DNA of 12,693 nt from Chloroflexota bacterium (GTDB taxonomy: Bacteria; Chloroflexota; Anaerolineae; Aggregatilineales; UBA2796), in contig RFIM01000005.1 of the NCBI GenBank assembly GCA_003695215.1, positions 1-12,693 of the forward strand, given 5' to 3'. Position numbers and translations under genes: made by a program. The notes beneath the pieces were generated by a model. That model did no database searches, was not told the DNA's origin, and saw only the letters and a program-made list of their open reading frames with translations. Positions 1 to 6,113 of the stretch are shown in pieces (the stretch's first letter is position 1; each line of letters opens with the position of its first letter).

Positions 1-812
1 ACTTCGCCGACAAGCTCTAGCAGCTCGTTGATGGCTGTGGCGCCAAAGCGCTTGACGTTGCCTAGCGCGGCTGAGGGCGCTCTGCGATCAAAGACCAAGA
101 TCACGAAGTGATGCAAGCCCAGGCTCAAGCCGAAGAGCGTGGTGCGATCGGCATCGTAGTAGGAAAGCACGCGCGGTTGCTCGCCCAGTGTCGGCAGCAT
201 TTTGATCAGGCTGCTGAAGCCACTGGCCAAAGCAGCCGCGATCAGATCGCGATCGACATAGCCTGCGGCGCCATCGTAGCCCAGCACCTTGCCGTTGCGG
301 TCGGCAAGGATGACGGCCATGGCGTTCACATTACGCATGAGATCGAACAGAATCCGTTGAATCGCGCCAGAATACTCGATTGGCGGCACAGGGACGATCT
401 CCTCAGGCGCGGCCTCGCGCGGCGCTGCTTCAGGGCCATCCAGCGCGATGCGCAAGCTGCGGATGAAGGCCTCAGGCGCAATCGGGCGGCGCAAGTATTG
501 GAAAGGCGACTGAGCAATGGTCTCTTCATCCAGCACAGGGTCGTTTTCTTCACCGACCACGATCACAGGCAAGGCGGCCATCTCGCGTTTTGCCATCAAG
601 GCGAGGATCGTGCCGCTGCTCGGTTCAAGCAAAGTTTGGCTAGTGATCAGCAAATCAGGCGGGATGGCGCGCAATTCAAGGAGCGCATCATCGCTGCTGT
701 ACGTCTCGATGAGGCGCGGATGGCGTTCCATCAATTCCAGGGCAGCACGCACAAGGTGATAGAGTTTCTGCTGCGGATCGACGACGATAATTCGCGGACT
801 GCTTGTAGACAT
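1..812 (-). CDS. Degenerate receiver + roadblock/LC7 fusion protein, C-terminus cut by window edge
   Basis: An open frame starts at ATG 812-810 and stays open to the left edge (270 complete residues). Residues about 6-125 have the alternating strand/helix pattern of a CheY-like receiver, but most catalytic positions are changed. IIVVDP keeps one acidic residue (Asp12), the phospho-acceptor position after PDLLIT is Ser58, the usual Thr/Ser of the fourth strand is VVG, and the usual Lys is Arg in YLRRP. After a Pro/Glu-rich linker (about 127-147), residues 148-270 look like a roadblock/LC7 domain: an IQRILFDLMRNVNAMAVI helix-strand, then ADRNGKVLGY. Roadblock proteins bind or regulate Ras-like GTPases such as MglA (family knowledge). 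The start is supported by AGGTGA about 5 bases upstream. It lies downstream of the histidine kinase on the same strand with a 123-bp gap containing its own possible -10 box. A role as a phosphorylation-independent adaptor is inferred. Confidence 0.8.
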   Translation of the reverse strand, partial: MSTSSPRIIVVDPQQKLYHLVRAALELMERHPRLIETYSSDDALLELRAIPPDLLITSQTLLEPSSGTILALMAKREMAALPVIVVGEENDPVLDEETIAQSPFQYLRRPIAPEAFIRSLRIALDGPEAAPREAAPEEIVPVPPIEYSGAIQRILFDLMRNVNAMAVILADRNGKVLGYDGAAGYVDRDLIAAALASGFSSLIKMLPTLGEQPRVLSYYDADRTTLFGLSLGLHHFVILVFDRRAPSAALGNVKRFGATAINELLELVGE

Positions 813-882
813 ACTTCACCTACCAATTGTTCAGGCGACCAGGCCGCAAAGGCAGCATCGCTGTGATCAGGAATATTTGCGT

Positions 883-888
883 ATTATA
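883..888 (-). promoter_or_regulatory. Candidate -10 box for the receiver/roadblock gene
   Basis: A perfect TATAAT reads on the minus strand about 70 bases before the ATG at 812. No good -35 hexamer stands 16-18 bases upstream, so it would need an activator or another recognition element. It suggests that this gene may be transcribed separately from the kinase. Confidence 0.35.
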
Positions 889-900
889 TCCCAAAGCGTA

Positions 901-930
901 GCGCAAGGCAGAGCTGCGTTGCGCGCCTTG
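901..930. repeat. Nested inverted repeats after the kinase gene
   Basis: GCGCAA (901-906) pairs with TTGCGC (919-924), and alternatively CAAGGC (904-909) pairs with GCCTTG (925-930). The two pairings are mutually exclusive. They sit directly after the kinase stop codon (936-938). There is no T-run on the minus strand, so I do not call a terminator. Confidence 0.3.
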
Positions 931-935
931 AGACT

Positions 936-2399
936 TCAGCTGTTGCGCATTGCTACGCCGTTGGGCTTGCTCAGCGCATCCTGCGCAGCGTTCGGGCGGC
1001 TGCCATTAGCGCTGGGCATCGCGCGGACGGGCAAAAGCAAGCTGATCTTTGTGCCCCTGCCGACGGCGCTCTCAAGGCGGAGCTGCGCGCCAATGGCTTG
1101 GGCACGCTCGCGCATGTTGACCATGCCCAGGCTGCCGCGCGACTCATAGTTGCCGCTCACGGCGTCGATATCGAAGCCTTTGCCGTAATCTTGCACCTCA
1201 ACCAAGACGTGCCGCCCTTGCCGTGAGAAGCGAATGTCTATGTGTGGCGTCTGAGCGTACTTGCGTGCATTGCCAACAGCTTCTTCGATGATATAGAAGA
1301 GCGGGCCTTGACGGTGCGGTTCGATCAGGTCAACCACGCCTTCTTCGGCCGAAAGCCGAACGGGCAAATTGTGCGTCTCCAGCATCTTCTGGCTGAGCTG
1401 CTCTAAGGCAGGCAAGATGCCTTGAGTCTCCAGGACGAGCGGGCGCAGTGTGAAGAGCATGTGCCGCAAGTTCTTGACGGTCTCGCGCGCTGTGGTCTCG
1501 ATCTGCTGCAGTTCGGGCAATAGCTCATTGAGCTTGTTTTTCTTGACTAGCTGACGGCAGTAGTCAAGGCGCATGGCGATGAGCGAGACTTGCTGAGTCG
1601 GGCCGTCGTGCAGGTCGCGGGCGAGTTTTTTGCGCGCTTCTTCCTCAACTTCGATCAAGCGGTCGCGCTCGCGGCGCAAATCGTCGTAGAGGATAGCGTT
1701 TTGAATGGCCATAGCCGCTTGCGTGCTGATGGCCGCCAGCAACGAGGCCTGCTCGGGCGAGAAGGCATTCGGCTGTGTGCTGCTGAAGATCAGCGCGCCA
1801 TAGTTTTGGTAGCTGACGCGCAGTGGAATTATCATGAGCGAGCGCGCGCTGTGCATGGCCACGAAATAGATCAGCTCAGGATCGCCGTTGGTGCCGTCAG
1901 CGAAGATTGGCTCAGCGCGCTGCAGGGCTTCCGCCAAGAGACCTTCCTTGCCTGCCAGCACTAGTGCCTGATCGCGCGGCGGCAAGCCGCGCGAGCTGAC
2001 GATATGCAGCTTGTCATCATCGCCGAAGAGCAACACAGCGCTAGTCAGCCGCGCATCCGAGGCACCTATGCGCAAGCCAAGCAAGCCGATATCCATCGCT
2101 GTGTTCAGCGCCTTTTCGTAATCGAGCGAGGCGCCCAGCGCGTTGGTGATCTCGGCTAAGGCGCGCGCTCTCTCGTGCGCGCTCTGCAAAACCTGCTGCA
2201 CTTGCGCTTGCTGCTGAGCTGCTTGGCGCTCAAAAGCGACGCGCCGACTCAGAAAGCCTAAGACGGCGGCTGAGAGCAACAGCAGGCCGCCACCGATCAG
2301 CAGAGCGTCTGAGCCGCCACCGCCCATCAACAGACCGCCCAAAAAGGCCCCGAACGTCACTGCTAAGACCATGATCAGTTTCAGCATAAGTTTCACCAC
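936..2399 (-). CDS. Membrane sensor histidine kinase (GAF, HisKA_3, HATPase_c)
   Basis: 487-residue kinase of the NarX/LiaS/DesK class. Two N-terminal membrane segments (about 4-25 and 32-50) are separated by a very short glycine-rich turn, so there is almost no extracellular sensor. A coiled coil (about 53-85) leads into a GAF-like domain (about 85-235). The HisKA_3 dimerisation helix follows, with phospho-acceptor His264 in RDLHDGPTQQ. The ATPase domain has an N-box EEAVGNARKYA (Asn377), a G1 box DYGKGF (404-409) and a G2 region GSLGMVNMRERA (422-433). All catalytic parts look intact. A polar tail of about 30 residues follows. The first codon is GTG, preceded by GAGAAG; an ATG five codons in lacks a Shine-Dalgarno. 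HisKA_3 kinases normally pair with NarL/LuxR-type regulators, and none is visible here. The next gene carries only a degenerate receiver. The stimulus is unknown and probably cytoplasmic, through GAF. Confidence 0.93.
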   Translation of the reverse strand: MVKLMLKLIMVLAVTFGAFLGGLLMGGGGSDALLIGGGLLLLSAAVLGFLSRRVAFERQAAQQQAQVQQVLQSAHERARALAEITNALGASLDYEKALNTAMDIGLLGLRIGASDARLTSAVLLFGDDDKLHIVSSRGLPPRDQALVLAGKEGLLAEALQRAEPIFADGTNGDPELIYFVAMHSARSLMIIPLRVSYQNYGALIFSSTQPNAFSPEQASLLAAISTQAAMAIQNAILYDDLRRERDRLIEVEEEARKKLARDLHDGPTQQVSLIAMRLDYCRQLVKKNKLNELLPELQQIETTARETVKNLRHMLFTLRPLVLETQGILPALEQLSQKMLETHNLPVRLSAEEGVVDLIEPHRQGPLFYIIEEAVGNARKYAQTPHIDIRFSRQGRHVLVEVQDYGKGFDIDAVSGNYESRGSLGMVNMRERAQAIGAQLRLESAVGRGTKISLLLPVRAMPSANGSRPNAAQDALSKPNGVAMRNS

Positions 2400-2444
2400 A
2401 CTTCTCAGAGCATCGCCTCAATGTTGTTCTTTGAAGGGCTCAAA

Positions 2445-2476
2445 CAAAAACGCCGCAAGGGCTTTCCATGCGGCGT
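2445..2476 (-). terminator. Intrinsic terminator of tRNA-Val
   Basis: Arms ACGCCGCA (2450-2457) and TGCGGCGT (2469-2476) form an 8-bp stem, and an inner GG/CC pairing extends it past an A/A mismatch. On the minus strand it is followed by TTTTTG. It lies 20 bases after the tRNA and about 45 bases before the kinase start. Confidence 0.8.
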
Positions 2477-2495
2477 GCGATACTATCAGACTGAG

Positions 2496-2569
<74 letters not shown>

Positions 2570-2581
2570 TGATTGCCTGGT

Positions 2582-2610
2582 AGTATAGCACGCTCTCTCA
2601 GGCTTGGCAA
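2582..2610 (-). promoter_or_regulatory. sigma70-type promoter of tRNA-Val
   Basis: On the minus strand TTGCCA (2610-2605), a 17-base spacer, then TATACT (2587-2582). Transcription would begin only a few bases before the mature tRNA 5' end at 2569, as expected for a monocistronic tRNA. Confidence 0.8.
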
Positions 2611-2675
2611 GGCTCACTTTTTGTCTGCCGTGCCGACGCTCCCGTGCTTTTCATCCTAGATTATGTCACAGGCTG

Positions 2676-2775
2676 CAGGCTTTGTGAGCCTGAGCGTATC
2701 TTAATTGCATATCGGTTTCGCTCTCGGCGCAGCACAGCGCAAGCGGCCTGCCAAGCGCTCAGCGTAACCGCTTGC
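2676..2775. repeat. Non-coding stretch with two inverted repeats
   Basis: The roughly 255-bp gap between the tRNA promoter and the flavin reductase gene holds no convincing gene. It contains CAGGCT/AGCCTG (2676-2692, 5-base loop) and GCAAGCGG/CCGCTTGC (2739-2775, 21-base loop). Neither is followed by a T-run on either strand. They could be mRNA 3'-end structures of the flavin reductase transcript, but that is only a guess. Confidence 0.35.
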
Positions 2776-2866
2776 ACCTTTGCCAAGAAGATAGCACAAA
2801 AAGTGTGACAATCGCCATTACGACGCTTAGCTTCAGAGGCGTTTGCTCGGCGGCTGGCAGCTCGGG

Positions 2867-3361
2867 CTAGCTTTGCGGCACCAGGTTGTGATACTGACGG
2901 TTGTAGTAGATCAGCGGCACGCGCTCTGGGAAGGCTTGGGCGTAGACGACCTCGCCAATGTAGATGGTGTGCGTGTTGGCATCGTGTGCGGCGCGCACCA
3001 CGCAGTCCAAAAGCCCAACAGCGCCTTCTAGCAAGGGCGCGCCTGTCTCAGCTGTGCTATACAGCACGCCTTCAAAGCGATCGCCCGTCACGCTTGGATC
3101 GAGGCCTGCAAAGCGCTGCGAGAGCGCCGCTTGTGTGCTGCTCAAGAGCGAGACGCCGAATACGCCCGCTCGCTTCACAAAATCGTGTGCGAAGGCTCCC
3201 TTGTTCAAGCACACCAGCACGGTCGGCGGCTCGAGCGAGACCGATGTGAAGCTGCTGACAGTTATCCCGACGCGGATGCCTTCAAAGGCTGTGGTCACCA
3301 CAGTGACGCCTGTCACCCATTGGCGCATCGTGGCGCGCAAGGCTTGTGAGTCAATCGGCAT
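2867..3361 (-). CDS. Flavin reductase-like (HpaC/RutF/DIM6-NTAB family) FMN-binding protein
   Basis: 164 residues, the usual length of the single-domain flavin reductase-like family with a split-barrel FMN-binding fold. Family features in order: an N-terminal helix RATMRQWVTGVTVVTT (9-24), the TVSSFTSVSLEPPTVLVCLN strand pair (34-53) that lines the flavin site, a GVFGVSLLSS strand (67-75), and the C-terminal HTIYIGEVVYA (131-141) and PLIYYNRQYHNL (149-160). Members use NAD(P)H to reduce free FMN or FAD and feed partner monooxygenases, or act as flavin-dependent oxidoreductases. No monooxygenase gene is adjacent, so the partner is unknown. The ATG is preceded by AAAGGTG at a good distance. It is transcribed away from the thioredoxin-like gene, and a shared link to redox chemistry is inferred only. 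Confidence 0.88.
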   Translation of the reverse strand: MPIDSQALRATMRQWVTGVTVVTTAFEGIRVGITVSSFTSVSLEPPTVLVCLNKGAFAHDFVKRAGVFGVSLLSSTQAALSQRFAGLDPSVTGDRFEGVLYSTAETGAPLLEGAVGLLDCVVRAAHDANTHTIYIGEVVYAQAFPERVPLIYYNRQYHNLVPQS

Positions 3362-3400
3362 ATCGCACCTTTGTTTCAGTGAGTGCTGATTTCGGCATGA

Positions 3401-3406
3401 ATTATA
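3401..3406 (-). promoter_or_regulatory. -10 box for the flavin reductase gene
   Basis: A perfect TATAAT on the minus strand about 40 bases before the ATG at 3361. The -35 position is poor (ACGGCA at 17 bases), and the 12-bp palindrome TTTCATATGAAA lies in the spacer, so an activator or repressor site is plausible. Confidence 0.45.
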
Positions 3407-3410
3407 GATC

Positions 3411-3472
3411 TTTCATATGAAAATGCCGTCTCAGAGGTCAGAAAAAGCGCGCTCAGCGCGTCTAATAAGACG
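3411..3472. promoter_or_regulatory. Three palindromes in the divergent flavin reductase/thioredoxin promoter region
   Basis: TTTCATATGAAA (3411-3422) is a perfect 12-bp palindrome. CGCGCTCAGCGCG (3448-3460) is a palindrome around one central base. CGTCT-AATA-AGACG (3459-3472) has perfect 5-bp arms. All lie within 62 bp between divergent start codons. They are candidate operator sites. No regulator gene is adjacent. Confidence 0.4.
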
Positions 3473-3502
3473 ATCCCGTTGCACTAGACGTGAGGTTCAC
3501 AC

Positions 3503-4075
3503 ATGGCAACTACACAAAAATCGCACATCACGCCGTGGCGAGTGATCTTCAACCGCTATGGTTATGTCTCTATGGCCGCTGGCATCTGGGCAATCCTCAC
3601 CCTCTTGCTGATCGGACTCGCCCTGAGGACTGCTTTGGACATGAGCCTATCGCTAGCGCTGAGCGCGATGCTCGCCTTTGCTGCTTTTTTGATCTGGTGG
3701 CAGTTCAGCCCGCACTTGAAGCGCGTCACGCCGCCCGCGTCAAGCGTGCAAGCGCTCTTTGAGGAAATTCGCTCAGCGCAAAAGCCTGTGCTCATCTCGC
3801 TTGAGAGCGACTACTGCGCCTACTGCATGACGCTAGGCAGGCGCGTCCATCAGCTAGAGCATGAGGAAAACTTGCGCGTCATTCGGCTGAGCGTTCACAC
3901 AGAGCCTGGCAAGAGCCTTGCTGAGCAATTTCGTGCCACAACGACGCCAACTTACTTACTAATGGATAACAACGGCCAGCTATTGCAAGAATGGACAATC
4001 GCGCTGCCTGTGGAGCGCGTCCGCTACGATATACGCCGTCACACGGCCACGCATCAGGCCGTTCAGGCGAACTGA
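3503..4075 (+). CDS. Membrane-anchored thioredoxin-like protein with CAYC active site
   Basis: 190 residues. Two membrane helices (about 22-42 and 49-67) are followed by a short linker and a thioredoxin-like domain (about 80-180). The redox motif is Cys105-Ala-Tyr-Cys108 in SDYCAYCMTLG, in the usual place at the start of the first long helix. The expected cis-proline is present as Pro149 in TTTPTYLLMD, followed by the NGQLLQEW strand pair. It therefore probably acts as a dithiol-disulfide oxidoreductase tethered to the membrane. With two helices the N-terminus and the redox domain should be on the same side; which side is not decided by the sequence (many arginines near both ends favour the cytoplasm). 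ATG is preceded by GAGG seven bases upstream. It appears monocistronic, ending at a strong terminator. The natural partner is unknown. Confidence 0.82.
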   Translation: MATTQKSHITPWRVIFNRYGYVSMAAGIWAILTLLLIGLALRTALDMSLSLALSAMLAFAAFLIWWQFSPHLKRVTPPASSVQALFEEIRSAQKPVLISLESDYCAYCMTLGRRVHQLEHEENLRVIRLSVHTEPGKSLAEQFRATTTPTYLLMDNNGQLLQEWTIALPVERVRYDIRRHTATHQAVQAN

Positions 4076-4095
4076 GCCACAAGGGCACTAGAGCA

Positions 4096-4130
4096 GTGCG
4101 CCGATCCTGAACGGATCGGCGCACGTTTTT
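4096..4130 (+). terminator. Strong intrinsic terminator
   Basis: Perfect 12-bp stem (4096-4107 with 4113-4124, arms GTGCGCCGATCC/GGATCGGCGCAC), 5-base loop, then GTTTTT. It lies 20 bases after the thioredoxin-like gene. The convergent hydrolase gene ends four bases away, but on its strand no U-run follows the hairpin. Confidence 0.93.
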
Positions 4131-4133
4131 GCC

Positions 4134-4817
4134 CTACAAGCTGAAGCTGCCGCCCGGATCGACCACAATCGCTTTGGCATCCGTCTGCAGGTGAATTTGC
4201 TTCGCCCAGCTGGTGACGTCCTGCTGGATGACTGGGAAAGTGTTGTAGTGGATCGGGAAGACGCTCTGCGGGCGAATCAGGCGCGTCGCCTCAACTGCCT
4301 CGCTTGGACTCATGGTGAAGTTATCGCCAATGGGCAAGGCGGCGAAGTGAATGCCCAGATCGCCGATCAGGCGCATGTCGCTGAAGAGCGCGGTATCGCC
4401 GGCGAAGTACAAGCGCACGTCATCCACAGTCAGCACGATGCCACAAGCGACGCCGCCATAGCTGCCATCAGGGAAAGATGAGCTGTGGTCGGCGCGCACG
4501 AACTTGACATGCCCGAACGGATGCTGATAGCCGCCGCCTGTGTTCTGCGCATGTGTTTTCTGCACGCCATGGTTCTGCAGCCAAACGTGGACTTCCCAGA
4601 CGCCGATGACAGTGGCGCCTGTGCGTTTGGCAATGGCAACTGTATCGCCGACGTGATCGGCATGCGCGTGCGTCAGCAGGATGTAGTCGGCCTGCAGCTG
4701 ATCGGCCTCAACTGGCGCTAGCGGATTGCCTGTCAGGAACGGATCGATCAAGACGTGAACACCATTCAGGGTCAGGTCGAAGGCTGAGTGCCCCAGCCAG
4801 CGGATATGAATGCTCAT
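4134..4817 (-). CDS. UPF0173-type metal-dependent hydrolase (metallo-beta-lactamase fold)
   Basis: 227 residues, matching the usual length of the UPF0173 family. The metal ligands are all visible: His50-Ala-His52-Ala-Asp54-His55 (HxHxDH), His111 in RADHSSS, Asp141 in YFAGDTALF, and His190 in PIHYNTFP. The N-terminal IRWLGHSAFDL and LIDPFLTGNP are typical of this family. Members are soluble cytoplasmic zinc or iron/manganese hydrolases related to UlaG. The physiological substrate is not established for most members, so I assign none. The ATG is preceded by GAGGAG eight bases upstream. It is divergent from the PqqD-like gene and convergent with the thioredoxin-like gene, so it is likely a single-gene transcript. 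Confidence 0.93.
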   Translation of the reverse strand: MSIHIRWLGHSAFDLTLNGVHVLIDPFLTGNPLAPVEADQLQADYILLTHAHADHVGDTVAIAKRTGATVIGVWEVHVWLQNHGVQKTHAQNTGGGYQHPFGHVKFVRADHSSSFPDGSYGGVACGIVLTVDDVRLYFAGDTALFSDMRLIGDLGIHFAALPIGDNFTMSPSEAVEATRLIRPQSVFPIHYNTFPVIQQDVTSWAKQIHLQTDAKAIVVDPGGSFSL

Positions 4818-4850
4818 CTAAAAATCTCCTCGTTCAAGATTGCAAACTCA

Positions 4851-4856
4851 ATTATA
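4851..4856 (-). promoter_or_regulatory. Candidate -10 box for the hydrolase gene
   Basis: A perfect TATAAT on the minus strand about 34 bases before the ATG at 4817. The -35 position (CTGCCC) is a poor match. The implied leader is about 27 bases and holds the GAGGAG ribosome site. Confidence 0.4.
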
Positions 4857-4908
4857 AGCGCAAGGCGTTCGCAGGGCAGTTAGTATTCAGTAGTGATCGT
4901 CAAGGGAA

Positions 4909-4950
4909 CGCACTTGTGCGTTGCCAAACCGACTTTGAATCGGATATAAA
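4909..4950 (+). promoter_or_regulatory. Promoter with adjacent palindrome upstream of the PqqD-like gene
   Basis: TTGCCA (4921-4926), an 18-base spacer, then TATAAA (4945-4950). The palindrome CGCAC-TT-GTGCG (4909-4920) directly abuts the -35 box, an activator-like position. A second short inverted repeat CCGA/TCGG lies inside the spacer (4929-4943). Confidence 0.5.
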
Positions 4951-4962
4951 AGGCGGCTATGG

Positions 4963-4993
4963 TCAAGTATACGCCAATTCAGCGATAACTTGA
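4963..4993. repeat. Inverted repeat in the PqqD-like gene leader
   Basis: TCAAGT (4963-4968) and ACTTGA (4988-4993) with a 19-base loop. In RNA the stem can extend to 8 pairs with one G-U. It would sit in the mRNA leader between the promoter and the ATG at 5047. A function is not shown. Confidence 0.3.
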
Positions 4994-5046
4994 TCATCCG
5001 ATTCGATCAGCGCCAATCTGCATGGTTGGCTGGTGAGAGGCGTGCC

Positions 5047-5433
5047 ATGACAAATATTGCTCCTTTCTCTGTGACGTTATTCCGCTATCCGCGCCGCGAT
5101 GGCGTGTACAGCGTGTTAGCGGATGCTGTGATCGTCCACGATCGCTATCAGAATCGGCATGTGCGCCTTGATCCGTTTGGCGCAGAGCTGTGGTTGCGCA
5201 TTGATGGCATGAAGACGCTCTATGATATTGCTGTGGAGATCGCTGTGAACGCCGCCTTGCCCATTGAAGAAGTCGCGCGCAGCGCCTCGGCGATGATTGG
5301 CGCGCTGAGCGCAGAAGGCATTGTTTATGTTGAGCTAGAGCCGCAACCACTGCCTTATCACCTGACCATGCCGCTCGATGAGCAGGACCCTTACCGCGCT
5401 GCAGCCAGCATGCGCGCTGAAGGCTGGTTCTGA
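5047..5433 (+). CDS. PqqD-like (RRE-fold) small protein
   Basis: 128 residues. Residues about 20-97 match the PqqD superfamily pattern, a small winged-helix fold: two N-terminal strands (YSVLADAVIVHD), a strand-to-helix turn RLDPFGAELWLRIDGMKT (40-57), helix YDIAVEIAVNAA, then PIEEVARSASAMIGALSAEGIVYVE. In RiPP pathways this fold binds leader peptides and hands them to modifying enzymes. Standalone copies outside such clusters are common and poorly characterised. The tail (about 100-128) is rich in Pro and acidic residues and unlike the core. I chose ATG 5047, which has AGAGG at the right distance; the frame is open from a TTG at 4990, but that codon has no ribosome site. No radical SAM enzyme, YcaO or precursor peptide is visible nearby, so RiPP function is not supported here. 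Confidence 0.72.
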   Translation: MTNIAPFSVTLFRYPRRDGVYSVLADAVIVHDRYQNRHVRLDPFGAELWLRIDGMKTLYDIAVEIAVNAALPIEEVARSASAMIGALSAEGIVYVELEPQPLPYHLTMPLDEQDPYRAAASMRAEGWF

Positions 5434-5439
5434 GCCGCT

Positions 5440-6039
5440 ATGCTCTTCCCTTACTATGCCGAGCGCGTGACCTGCATAACGCTCATAGCCGCCCTAGCCT
5501 TGATTGTATTCGGCGTAGCGCTGGGCGGCCTGTTTGGCATAGCCCTTGGGAGCAGCGGCGCAGGCATCGGGCTGTGGGCATTGCTACAAGGTTTGCGGCA
5601 AGGGCGCGGCGTGCGGCTCTACGATACCTACCTGCTGGTGCAAGGCTCAGTCACAGGGCGCGTCAGGCGCATTCCATACTCGGAAATTCTCGGTTTGGCG
5701 TTCACACGGCGCGGCGGCTTGGCATTGCTTTACCACCAGGCTGTAACAGCGCAAGAAGCCTTGCCTAGCGAAGCGCTCGTCGGCTTGCGAGCTGCTGAGC
5801 AGGCGCCAAGCCAAAGGTTTCTGCTCACGGCGCGCTTGGCACAGCCTGAGGCCTTGCGCGCGGCGCTCCTCGAACGCCTATCGAGCAGCCTGCGCGTGCC
5901 TGAGGCACAGATCTTGCGTTTGGCGCGGCGACAGCGCCTGCGCGATGCGCTGATTGTGCTGCTTGCGCTGCTCGCCACGCCACTCTACGTCCTGATCTTC
6001 AGCCGTGTGCTGCTGAGCGCGCTCAGCGGAGCGCGCTAG
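5440..6039 (+). CDS. Membrane protein with PH-like domain, function unknown
   Basis: 199 residues. A hydrophobic N-terminal region (about 11-50, one long or two short helices) leads into GVRLYDTYLLVQGSVTGRVRRIPYSEILGLAFTRR (57-91), a strand pattern typical of bacterial PH-like domains in which a membrane-proximal segment is followed by an 'IPYSEI' strand. A variable region with possible helices (about 105-165) and a C-terminal membrane helix (about 167-190) follow. I do not recognise a named family with certainty. It starts six bases after the PqqD-like stop, with no strong Shine-Dalgarno of its own, so translation is probably coupled to that gene. The pair ends at a strong terminator and so forms a two-gene transcript. 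Confidence 0.6.
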   Translation: MLFPYYAERVTCITLIAALALIVFGVALGGLFGIALGSSGAGIGLWALLQGLRQGRGVRLYDTYLLVQGSVTGRVRRIPYSEILGLAFTRRGGLALLYHQAVTAQEALPSEALVGLRAAEQAPSQRFLLTARLAQPEALRAALLERLSSSLRVPEAQILRLARRQRLRDALIVLLALLATPLYVLIFSRVLLSALSGAR

Positions 6040-6065
6040 TGCCACGCCGCTGCTACTCAAAGGCA

Positions 6066-6098
6066 AACGGCTGAGCGTCTGCTCAGCCGTTCTTTTTT
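6066..6098 (+). terminator. Strong intrinsic terminator, possibly bidirectional
   Basis: Perfect 11-bp stem AACGGCTGAGC (6066-6076) / GCTCAGCCGTT (6081-6091), 4-base loop, followed on the plus strand by CTTTTTT. On the minus strand it lies 23 bases after the rhodopsin stop and is followed by a weaker TTTGCCTTT, so it may serve both convergent transcripts. Confidence 0.93.
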
Positions 6099-6113
6099 GG
6101 ATACAGATTGAGC

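Noticed and set aside
108..866. 252-codon open frame on the plus strand
   Set aside because: It lies opposite the receiver/roadblock gene. Its translation is rich in Arg, Gln, Ala and His with no domain pattern, while the minus-strand frame has recognisable structure, a ribosome site and an edge-to-start open frame.
2445..2476. Terminator of the kinase gene or a regulatory RNA hairpin
   Set aside because: Orientation and T-run show it ends the minus-strand tRNA transcript. It lies upstream of the kinase.
2676..2692. Hairpin as terminator of the flavin reductase gene
   Set aside because: The stem is only 6 bp with no T-run on the minus strand, and it lies about 175 bases after the stop codon.
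4990..5046. TTG-initiated N-terminal extension of the PqqD-like protein
   Set aside because: There is no ribosome site before TTG 4990. ATG 5047 has AGAGG at proper spacing, and the extension does not resemble the family.
5047..6039. RiPP biosynthetic cluster
   Set aside because: Only a PqqD-like fold is present. No precursor peptide, radical SAM, YcaO, lanthipeptide or protease gene is in the window.
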